This document shows positions 6,105 through 12,204 of a stretch of 12,204 nucleotides of DNA, in pieces; the stretch's first letter is position 1, and the number at the start of each line of letters is the position of its first letter. Source of the stretch: Solirubrobacteraceae bacterium. GTDB taxonomy: Bacteria > Actinomycetota > Thermoleophilia > Solirubrobacterales > Solirubrobacteraceae. The position numbers were made by a program, and so were the translations under genes. The DNA is taken from positions 1 through 12,204 of the forward strand of contig JANJUA010000121.1 in assembly GCA_024710825.1 (NCBI GenBank), given 5' to 3'. The notes below the pieces were generated by a model. It was given only the letters and a program-made list of their open reading frames with translations. It was not told the DNA's origin and searched no databases.

Positions 6105-7666
6105 GCCCACGTCGCGCCGGCAACGACGAGCACGCGGCGGCGCCGTACACCCGCGCCGTCCGGCGTCACCCCTGGGTGGTCGCGCTGACCGCCCTCACGG
6201 TCGTGCTCGCCGCCGTGGCGTGGCTGGCGCTGCGCCCGGCCGAGTACCAGGCCACGGCGCAGATCCTCGTGACGCCCGTCTCCAACGACATCCCCGGCCT
6301 CCCCGTGCTCAGCGAGTCCGTCGACCCGACCCGCACGCTCCAGACGGCCGCCAGCGTCCTCAGCTCCCAGCAGGCGGCGGAGACGGCGGCCGAGGAGCTC
6401 GGGGCGGGCACGAGCGCGACCGACGTGATCGAGAGCATCGCGGTCGACGCGCAGGGCGACAGCAACATCGTCACGGTGACGGCGACCGCGCCGAGCGCCG
6501 AGGCCGCCGTGGCGTTGGCCGACACGTACGCGAGCGCCGCGCTGGACGCGCGCGCGGAGACGCTCGGGGACCAGGTCGACGCGCAGCTCAAGAGCATCGA
6601 GGCGCGCCGGGCCGCTCTGCGCGACTCGCCCGACCCGGCGAGCAGCGCGGCCCTGGCGGCCCAGCAGAGCAGCCTCGAGTCCATCGCCGACGGCCAGGAC
6701 CCGAACTTCTCGCTGCTGCGCACCGCCGAGGCCGAGGTCTCCTCGACCGGCGCGGCCACCTGGCTCGTGATCGCCCTGGCGCTGCTCGTCGGCACCGCGC
6801 TGGGCACCGGAGTGGCGCTCCTGCTCGAGCAGCTCGACCGCCGCCTGCGCGACGAGGACGAGCTGATGACGCTGTCGCCGCTGCCCGTCCTCGCCCGCGT
6901 CCCGTTCGACCGTCGCTACGCCGCCCACCCCGACGCGCCCCCCGGAGCGGCGATGCTCGAGGCGCTCCGGGCGCTTCAGGTCCAGCTCGCGCATCGCGGC
7001 GGGTCCGACAGCCAGGTCATCATGCTGACGAGCCCCACGGAGGGCGACGGCAAGACGACGTCGGCCATCGGCCTGGCGGAGACGCTGGTGGGCATGGGCA
7101 AGCGCGTCGTCCTGCTGGACCTCGACCTGCGCAAGGGCGAGGTCGGACGCCGGCTGGGAGTCCAGTCCGACGTGCGCCGACTCGTGCGCTCGGGCGCGCG
7201 GCTGGCCACCGTGCTCGAGACCGCGCCGCGGTCACGACGGCTGCGGGTGCTGAGCGCACCCGCGACCGCCGACGGGGACGCGTTGATCCAGACGCTCTCC
7301 CGAAGGCTGCCGGAGCTGATCGCCCAGGCGCGCGAGGAGGCCGACTACGTCATCGTCGACACCCCTCCGGTCGGCCGGGTGGCGGACGCGTTGCGCGTCG
7401 TCAACCACGTCGACGACATCCTCCTGGTGGTCCGGCCGGGCAACACCGGGCGCGACGACCTGCGCATGACGCAGGAGGCGCTCGACCACCTGGGCGTCAT
7501 GTCCGCCGGGCTGGTGGTCGTCGGCACACGGGCCTCCCGCGAGGGCGCCTACGGGGCGACCACGCCGCGCCCCGCGGCGTTCGGCCAGCCGCTGGGCGTC
7601 ATCTCGTCGTCGGACAGCAGGCCCCCGCGCGCCCACGGCACGGCCCGCGTCCGGATCGGGTCCTAG
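6077..7666 (+). CDS. Wzc/CapAB-like chain-length regulator fused to a BY-kinase-type ATPase
   Basis: This 529-residue protein probably controls polysaccharide chain length and export together with the Wzy-like polymerase. A Wzz-type region has membrane helices at about 33-52 and 228-250, flanking an extracytoplasmic domain of some 175 residues, shorter than in proteobacterial Wzc. The cytoplasmic P-loop domain has Walker A SPTEGDGKTT (319-328, K326), Walker A' LLDLDLR (346-352) and Walker B YVIVDTPP (424-431). The C-terminal tail has a single tyrosine (Y492) rather than the usual cluster, so classical autophosphorylation is doubtful. The start at 6077 is chosen for GAGGAGG four bases ahead; ATG 6101 (M9), which forms ATGA with the upstream stop, is a real alternative. 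The Wzy-like gene follows after 4 nt. Confidence 0.9.
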   Translation: MHRSVVSAMSPRRAGNDEHAAAPYTRAVRRHPWVVALTALTVVLAAVAWLALRPAEYQATAQILVTPVSNDIPGLPVLSESVDPTRTLQTAASVLSSQQAAETAAEELGAGTSATDVIESIAVDAQGDSNIVTVTATAPSAEAAVALADTYASAALDARAETLGDQVDAQLKSIEARRAALRDSPDPASSAALAAQQSSLESIADGQDPNFSLLRTAEAEVSSTGAATWLVIALALLVGTALGTGVALLLEQLDRRLRDEDELMTLSPLPVLARVPFDRRYAAHPDAPPGAAMLEALRALQVQLAHRGGSDSQVIMLTSPTEGDGKTTSAIGLAETLVGMGKRVVLLDLDLRKGEVGRRLGVQSDVRRLVRSGARLATVLETAPRSRRLRVLSAPATADGDALIQTLSRRLPELIAQAREEADYVIVDTPPVGRVADALRVVNHVDDILLVVRPGNTGRDDLRMTQEALDHLGVMSAGLVVVGTRASREGAYGATTPRPAAFGQPLGVISSSDSRPPRAHGTARVRIGS

Positions 7667-7670
7667 GCCG

Positions 7671-9062
7671 TTGGGCGCGGTCGCGCACCGGCGGCTGGCG
7701 CTCACGCCGCACGCCCTCGTCGTCGCGGCGACCCTGCTGGCCGCCGTGCCGGCCGGGGCGCTGATAGCGGCGCGCCCCACGCTCGGCGTGGGGCTGCTCG
7801 CCGCGGCGATCTTCGTCCCGCTCGCGATCCTCAACCCCCAGCTCGCGCTCGCCGGCTGGATCACCACGCTGTTCATCAGCGGGATCCCGGGCACGCGCGG
7901 CGCCGGGTCCAACTACGCGCTGCTCGTCGTGTTCGTCGTCTGGATCGGAGCGCTGGCGGGCGGCAACACCGCCGCGCGGGAGCTGTTGCACCGTCACGCG
8001 CGCCTGGTCGCCGCGGTGCTGGGGTTCCTCGCCTGGGCGGCCGTCACGCTGCTGTGGGCACCGGAGATGACCCCGGCGGTGAGCAGCGTGCTCCTGCGGA
8101 TGGCCATCGCCGCCGTCGCCTTCCTGATGGTCGCGACCCTGGTCCGGCGCCCCGAGCACGTGCGCTACGTCGCCGCGGCGTTCGTGGCCGGCACCGCGCT
8201 GTCGATCCTGGCGGGGATCGCCGGAGGGGGGCTGGGGTCGGGCGCCGACAGCGCGGTCACCGACGCCGGGCGGCTCCAGGGAGGCACCCACGACCCGAAC
8301 TACCTCGCGGCGGCGATCGTGCCGGCGATGATGATGGCCGCCGGGCTGGCCGCCCGGCCCGGCAGGCCGCTGCTGCGGCTGGGGCTCGGCGCCGTCATGG
8401 CGCTGCTCGCGCTCGGCCTGGCCGCGACCGAGTCGCGCGGCGGCCTGCTCGCCGCGGCCGTCGTCCTCGTCGGCGCGTTCGCCCTGTGGCGCGGCCGCCG
8501 CACCGTCATCGCGCTGTTCACGGTGGTGCTCGTGGTGGTCGCGGGCCTCTGGTTCTCCGCCTCCCCGGCCGCCTGGGAGCGGATCACCAACGTGGGCGAC
8601 GGCGGCAGCGGCCGCTCGGACACCTGGCAGGTCGCCTGGCGGGTGGTCGAGGCCCATCCGGTGGCCGGTGCCGGCCTGGCGCAGTTCCCGGCGGTCTCCC
8701 CCGACTTCGTCGACCGACCGGGCGCCCTGCCGAGCATCGACCTCCTGATCCGCGAGCGCATCGTCGTGCACAACGTCTACCTCCAGCTCTGGGCCGAGAC
8801 GGGCATCGTCGGGCTGCTGCTGTTCCTGGCCGTCGTCTGGGGAGCGCTGGCCGCCTGCTGGCGCGCCGCGCGCCGCTTCGACGCCGCGGGCGACGCCAGC
8901 ATGACCGCGCTCTCCTGGGCGACCCTGCTCGCTACCTTGGGAGCACTGACCGCCTCAGTCTTCCTCTCCAACGTCGACGACCGCCGGCTCTGGGTCCTGC
9001 TGGGCCTCGGACCGGCGCTGCTCCTGATCGCCCGGCGCGCCGACGCCGCGCGCGCCGCATGA
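7671..9062 (+). CDS. O-antigen ligase/polymerase family membrane protein (Wzy-like)
   Basis: This 463-residue multi-spanning membrane protein most likely polymerises flipped repeat units outside the membrane. Many hydrophobic segments cover 14-56, 60-70, 81-97, 110-130, 139-157, 165-184, 212-228, 236-252, 258-273, 278-296, 376-397 and 413-454. The Wzy_C/WaaL-type core is recognisable: HDPNYLAAA (207-215), ATESRGGLLAA (252-262), GRSDTWQVAW (314-323) followed by HPVAGAGLAQFP (329-340), and VVHNVYLQLWAETGIVGLL (365-383). The H367-N368 and R255 positions match residues usually important in this superfamily. The start is TTG at 7671, 4 nt after the kinase stop, with a poor ribosome site; I saw no better in-frame start nearby. 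Ligase and polymerase cannot be separated by sequence, but the cluster favours polymerase. Confidence 0.88.
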   Translation: MGAVAHRRLALTPHALVVAATLLAAVPAGALIAARPTLGVGLLAAAIFVPLAILNPQLALAGWITTLFISGIPGTRGAGSNYALLVVFVVWIGALAGGNTAARELLHRHARLVAAVLGFLAWAAVTLLWAPEMTPAVSSVLLRMAIAAVAFLMVATLVRRPEHVRYVAAAFVAGTALSILAGIAGGGLGSGADSAVTDAGRLQGGTHDPNYLAAAIVPAMMMAAGLAARPGRPLLRLGLGAVMALLALGLAATESRGGLLAAAVVLVGAFALWRGRRTVIALFTVVLVVVAGLWFSASPAAWERITNVGDGGSGRSDTWQVAWRVVEAHPVAGAGLAQFPAVSPDFVDRPGALPSIDLLIRERIVVHNVYLQLWAETGIVGLLLFLAVVWGALAACWRAARRFDAAGDASMTALSWATLLATLGALTASVFLSNVDDRRLWVLLGLGPALLLIARRADAARAA

Positions 9063-10084
9063 CGGCCGAGCCCGACGTCAGCGTCCTGATCCCGGTGCTC
9101 GACGAGGAGCGCCACCTGCCGGGCGCCATCGCCGCCATGCGCGCCCAGGACCTCGGCGACCGCACGATGGAGCTGCTGTTCGTCGACGGGCGCTCGCAGG
9201 ACCGCACCCGGGCGATCCTCGAGGAGGCCGCCCGGGACGATCCGCGCATCCGCGTGCTCGACAACCCGCAGCGCAACATCCCGGCCGGGCTCAACGTCGG
9301 CCTGCGCCACGCGCGCGGCAGATACGTGGCGCGCATGGACGCCCACACGCTCTTCCCACCGCGCTACCTGGCCGCCGGGATCGAGCGGCTGGAGGCCGAC
9401 GACGCCGACCCGGTCAGCTGGGTGTCCGGCCTCGTGATCCCGCGGCCCAACGGCGGCTGGTCCGGAGGGGTGACGCTCGCGCTGGGCACGCGGCTCGGGG
9501 TGGGCGGCTCCGACAAGTGGCGGATGAGCGCCGACGGGCCCGACGGCGCGCCCGGCGAGATCGACCTCGACACGGGCGTGTTCGCCGGCCTCTGGCGCCG
9601 GTCGACGCTCGAGGCGCTCGGCGGCTGGGACGAGGCCTTCCCGATCAACGAGGACTCGGAGCTGGCCGCCCGCGTCCTCGGCGAGGGCGGCCGTATCGTC
9701 TGCCTCGCCGAGATGGCCGCCGAGTACCTGCCGCGCTCCACCCTCCGCGGACTGTTCCGGCAGTATGGGCGCTATGGCCTGTACCGCGCCAAGACCGCGC
9801 TGCGCCATCCGGGGAGCATGCGCCGCAGCCATCTCCTGCCGCCCGCGCTCGTCGTGACCGTGGCGCTCGCCGCGTCGCCGGGTCCGCTGCGGCGGCCGGC
9901 CCGGCTCGGAGTGGCCGTCTACGGCGCCGCGCTGGCGGCGTCGACGGTGGCGAGCCTCCGGCGGGCGGAGCGCCCGGCGGACGCGGCGCGACTCGCGGTC
10001 GTGCTGCCGGTGATGCACATCGCCTGGGGGTCCGGCTTCCTGGCCGGCCTCGCCCGCTTCGCTCGAGCCTTCGGAGACAGATGA
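9059..10084 (+). CDS. GT2-family glycosyltransferase, ExoA-like
   Basis: This 341-residue protein is a probable inverting glycosyltransferase of GT-A fold. VSVLIPVLDEERHL (7-20) is the nucleotide-binding start, with FVDGRSQDRT (41-50). The metal-binding DxD equivalent is MDAH (93-96), preceded by NIPAGLNVGLRHARGRY (73-89), an arrangement like that of succinoglycan ExoA. NEDSEL (197-202) supplies the likely catalytic acidic residues, and RQYGRYG (234-240) corresponds to the (Q/R)xxRW position. Hydrophobic segments at 260-273, 283-300 and 312-333 suggest a membrane-anchored C-terminus. The ATG overlaps the Wzy-like stop as ATGA, and its own stop overlaps the next ATG the same way, so it is tightly coupled within the operon. 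The sugar transferred is unknown. Confidence 0.9.
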   Translation: MTAEPDVSVLIPVLDEERHLPGAIAAMRAQDLGDRTMELLFVDGRSQDRTRAILEEAARDDPRIRVLDNPQRNIPAGLNVGLRHARGRYVARMDAHTLFPPRYLAAGIERLEADDADPVSWVSGLVIPRPNGGWSGGVTLALGTRLGVGGSDKWRMSADGPDGAPGEIDLDTGVFAGLWRRSTLEALGGWDEAFPINEDSELAARVLGEGGRIVCLAEMAAEYLPRSTLRGLFRQYGRYGLYRAKTALRHPGSMRRSHLLPPALVVTVALAASPGPLRRPARLGVAVYGAALAASTVASLRRAERPADAARLAVVLPVMHIAWGSGFLAGLARFARAFGDR

Positions 10085-11202
10085 CCCGCCGTCTGCGCAG
10101 GAGCGCCCTGTTCGCCGTGGTGCCGGTGCTCGCCGTCGCGGCGGCCGCCTACGGGCTGGAACGGGGCGAGCGCGACTCCGAGCCGAGCGCCCAGGCCTCG
10201 GCGGCCAAGAGCTACAAGGGCTTCGGCGCGCATCGCTGGCCGCCCGCCGGCTGGCGCCCGTACGCGCGCAGCTCGCCGTTCAACCGGCCGATCCCCAACG
10301 GCACGCGCGCCCATCCGCGGTCCGACGAGATGGTCCGCCAGATCCTCTCGTCGGGCGTCCCGGCGCCGATGGTCGTCGGCACCGCCGGCACCTCCTACGA
10401 CTACGGGCATCCGACGTACTACGCGAAGTCCACCGATCCCGTCTACCGGCTGCGACCTACGGCCGGCTGGGGGCGCAACGCGATCGCGGGCCGCCGCATC
10501 CGGATCCCTTCCGAGGCACGCCCGGCCGCCGGGAGCGACGGCCACATGACGGTCGTGACGCCGGACGGCTGGGAGTACGACCTCTGGCAGGTGCACGACA
10601 AGCCCGCGGGCGGCGGGACGCTGTCGTTCTCCTGGGGCGGGCGGATCCGGATCGACGGCGACGGGCTGGGCGACGGAGGCACCGCGTCGGGCTTCGGCAA
10701 CCTCGCCGGCATGATCCGCGCCCAGGAGCTCAAGGCGGGCCGCATCAACCACGCGCTGTTCGTCGTCCTGCGCTGCACGAGCGGGGACACCTCGTTCGGC
10801 CACGGCGTCCGCCGGGGGTCCAACGGCAGCTACGTGTACCCCGCCAACGACGGTGACGCGGCGTGCGCGGCGGGGACCCCCGCCCCGCCGATGGGCGCGC
10901 GGCTCCAGCTGGCGATGAGCCGGCGACAGATCGACGCGCTGCGCGCGCCGGCCTGGCAGAAGACGATCCTGCGGGCGCTGGCGCGCTACGGCGGCTACGT
11001 GGGCGACACGGGCGGCCCGGGCTTCGCGCTCATGTTCGAGTCCAGCGCGATGTACGCGTCGTTCGGCCAGCCGGATCCGCTGGTGGCGATGGCCCGGAGC
11101 GCGGGCCTGCGCGAGCACGACGGGATGTACGCCTTCGACGTGGGCGAGGGCGTGGACTGGGCCCGCCACCTCCGCGTCGTGCCGCCGCCGAAGCGTCGCT
11201 GA
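10081..11202 (+). CDS. Uncharacterised exported protein, last gene of the polysaccharide operon
   Basis: I do not recognise a named family for this 373-residue protein. A basic start (MTRRLRR) and a hydrophobic run (9-24) form a signal peptide or membrane anchor; there is no lipobox cysteine. A low-complexity linker (26-44) leads to an extracytoplasmic domain rich in Gly, Tyr, Trp and short strands: YARSSPFNRPIPNG (61-74), DYGHPTYYAKSTDP (107-120), DGHMTVVTPDGWEYDLWQVHD (153-173), SFSWGGRIRIDGDG (182-195), GARLQL (272-277) and ALARYGGYVGDTGG (299-312). H155, E165, D167, H172, D192 and D194 are candidate catalytic or metal-binding residues. C232 and C262 could form a disulphide. Its ATGA overlap with the GT2 gene ties it to polysaccharide production; a glycan-binding, hydrolase or lyase role is inference. 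Start and reading frame are secure. Confidence 0.8.
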   Translation: MTRRLRRSALFAVVPVLAVAAAAYGLERGERDSEPSAQASAAKSYKGFGAHRWPPAGWRPYARSSPFNRPIPNGTRAHPRSDEMVRQILSSGVPAPMVVGTAGTSYDYGHPTYYAKSTDPVYRLRPTAGWGRNAIAGRRIRIPSEARPAAGSDGHMTVVTPDGWEYDLWQVHDKPAGGGTLSFSWGGRIRIDGDGLGDGGTASGFGNLAGMIRAQELKAGRINHALFVVLRCTSGDTSFGHGVRRGSNGSYVYPANDGDAACAAGTPAPPMGARLQLAMSRRQIDALRAPAWQKTILRALARYGGYVGDTGGPGFALMFESSAMYASFGQPDPLVAMARSAGLREHDGMYAFDVGEGVDWARHLRVVPPPKRR

Positions 11203-11220
11203 CCGAGCGTCAGCGCTTCG
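11189..11220. terminator. Shared hairpin between convergent genes, possible bidirectional terminator
   Basis: CGCTGA (11197-11202) pairs with TCAGCG (11210-11215) across a 7-nt loop, and CGAAG (11189-11193) pairs with CTTCG (11216-11220) with three unpaired bases on one side. The inner arms are the Arg-stop codons of the two convergent genes. No T-tract follows on either strand, so intrinsic termination would be weak or atypical. Confidence 0.35.
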
Positions 11221-11974
11221 CGGTGACGATGTAGTACGCGGCCAGGTTGCGGACGTCGCGGCGCGCCCAGATCTCCTCCGCGCCCACGTAGAGCCCCTGA
11301 AGCGGGCGCACGAAGCTCAGGTACTCCGCGCCCATGTACAGGGGGTCGATGCGGACCTCGCTCCACGGCGCGAGCATCCGCCGCAACGCCGAGTCCCAGC
11401 AGTGGTCGTAGTGGGCCGGGAAGATGTGCTCGGGGTCGTAGCCCAGGAAGCGGTGCAGCCCCCACACGGCCAGCTTGTGCGGGACCATGCGGTTGATCAG
11501 CCCGAAGATCGAGAAGGTGCCGGAGAACTTGGCGACCATCGTGCCGCCCGGCGCCAGGTAGGCGCGCATGTTCTCCATGGCGGCGTCGAGCGGCTTGACG
11601 TGCTCGAGCACCTGGTTGCTGATGACCAGGTCGTAGGAGCCGACGAGCTCGTCGCTGCGCCGGGTGACGTCCGACACGTAGCTGGCGTGGTACCAGCCCT
11701 CCGGGGCCTTCGCCAGCTCGTCGCCGGAGATGTCGGTGCCGGCGTAGTGGGCGCCCTCCGGCAGGTCCTCCGGAGCCAGGAACGGCAGCGAGCCGGACCC
11801 CACGTCGAGGATGCGCTGCCCGGGGCGGAGCTGTGCGCGCACGGCGCGCGCGAAGGGCACGCTGGTGCGCGGCTCCGCGTAGCGCTCGGGCAGCGACCCG
11901 GCCCAGGCGTCGCGCACGACGCCCGCGATCGACGGCGACCGCGCGACGTTCGCCTGCTGCGCCTCGACGCTCAC
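11210..11974 (-). CDS. Class I SAM-dependent methyltransferase
   Basis: This 254-residue cytoplasmic protein probably transfers a methyl group from S-adenosylmethionine, perhaps to a sugar or lipid-linked intermediate of the nearby pathway. Motif I is ILDVGSGSLPF (55-65), the acidic residue after strand 2 is D81 in GTDIS, the motif around strand 4 is YDLVISNQVLEHV (114-126), and LAPGG (140-144) begins the last part of the core. The C-terminal part, with HIFPAHYDHCW (183-193) and many aromatic residues, may shape the acceptor site. GTG 11974 is chosen because it overlaps the upstream stop as GTGA and begins shortly before the conserved region; the frame stays open further up but only over the neighbouring gene. 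The acceptor is not readable from sequence. Confidence 0.85.
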   Translation of the reverse strand: MSVEAQQANVARSPSIAGVVRDAWAGSLPERYAEPRTSVPFARAVRAQLRPGQRILDVGSGSLPFLAPEDLPEGAHYAGTDISGDELAKAPEGWYHASYVSDVTRRSDELVGSYDLVISNQVLEHVKPLDAAMENMRAYLAPGGTMVAKFSGTFSIFGLINRMVPHKLAVWGLHRFLGYDPEHIFPAHYDHCWDSALRRMLAPWSEVRIDPLYMGAEYLSFVRPLQGLYVGAEEIWARRDVRNLAAYYIVTAKR

Positions 11975-12204
11975 GACGCGCCCACCTGCCGGGCCAGGAG
12001 GGCGGCGGCCTGGTCGCCGCCGGGCAGCGTCTCGACCGTCGTCCGCTTCCACGGCCCGATCTTGCGCAGCCGCGTGACGGCCAGCTCTTCGGTGCCCATC
12101 TTCTGCAGCCACTTGCGGGCCGCCACGTTGTCCTCCGCGACCCGGGTGAGGATGTCGGTCACGCCGTTGCGATGCTGGATGGCGGTGATGTGGGCGAGGG
12201 CGTG
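11971..12204 (-). CDS. 3' part of a probable GNAT-family N-acetyltransferase (partial)
   Basis: The gene enters from beyond the right edge of the window; 77 residues and a TGA stop are visible. The segment TRVAEDNVAARKWLQKMG (visible residues 20-37) matches the end of the GNAT fold, where a strand is followed by 'x-N-x-x-A-x-x-x-L/W-x-x-x-G'. The acetyl-CoA loop itself must lie outside or at the very edge of the window, so the call rests on this C-terminal signature. The stop overlaps the methyltransferase start as GTGA, indicating a two-gene unit. If it acts in the polysaccharide pathway it could acetylate an amino sugar, but this is inference. GTG at 12162 is in frame but would cut the domain, so the gene almost certainly starts outside. 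Confidence 0.6.
   Translation of the reverse strand, partial: HALAHITAIQHRNGVTDILTRVAEDNVAARKWLQKMGTEELAVTRLRKIGPWKRTTVETLPGGDQAAALLARQVGAS

Noticed and set aside
11975..12112. Upstream extension of the methyltransferase
   Set aside because: It would overlap the acetyltransferase gene by over 140 nt with low-complexity residues; the GTGA overlap gives a better start.
1..12204. Mobile elements, CRISPR arrays, tRNA or rRNA genes
   Set aside because: I looked for terminal inverted repeats with transposases, regularly spaced repeats, cloverleaf-like segments and conserved rRNA stretches and saw none.

Overview
The window is very GC-rich (well above 70% by eye, not counted), with strong G/C at third codon positions, GTG and TTG starts, and genes packed end to end. 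This fits a high-GC actinobacterium. The style of the proteins makes me think of Thermoleophilia/Solirubrobacterales, but that is an impression and no marker gene in the window proves it. No rRNA, tRNA, CRISPR array, transposase or phage gene was seen.

The content is a surface or exopolysaccharide locus of the Wzx/Wzy type. Left block, plus strand (1-2100): the 3' end of a probable polysaccharide deacetylase, a GT4 glycosyltransferase and a second deacetylase, all joined by ATGA overlaps. Second block, minus strand (4675 down to 1986): a GT4 glycosyltransferase followed 2 nt later by a MOP-family (Wzx-like) flippase. The flippase's 3' end overlaps the left-block deacetylase tail-to-tail by 115 nt. 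A 157-bp divergent spacer with nested palindromes (4676-4832) separates this from the third block, plus strand (4833-11202): a GT4 glycosyltransferase, a Wzc/CapAB-like chain-length regulator fused to a BY-kinase-type ATPase, an O-antigen ligase/polymerase (Wzy-like), an ExoA-like GT2 glycosyltransferase and an unrecognised exported protein. Right block, minus strand (window end down to 11210): the 3' part of a probable GNAT acetyltransferase and a class I SAM methyltransferase, converging on the third block with a 7-bp gap and a shared hairpin.

Inferred working model: the glycosyltransferases build a lipid-linked repeat unit in the cytoplasm, the flippase moves it across the membrane, the Wzy-like protein polymerises it and the Wzc-like protein sets chain length. 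The deacetylase(s), acetyltransferase and methyltransferase could decorate the sugars, and the exported protein could bind or process the product. An initiating phosphoglycosyltransferase, a tyrosine phosphatase and an outer-membrane exporter are not seen here, so the locus probably continues beyond the window or is spread over the genome.

The most interesting points are: the unrecognised exported protein at the end of the main operon; a 9-bp inverted repeat that would mask the Shine-Dalgarno of the kinase gene; a BY-kinase-like protein with no C-terminal tyrosine cluster; the 115-nt antisense overlap of flippase and deacetylase; and the nested palindromes in the only real promoter-bearing spacer.
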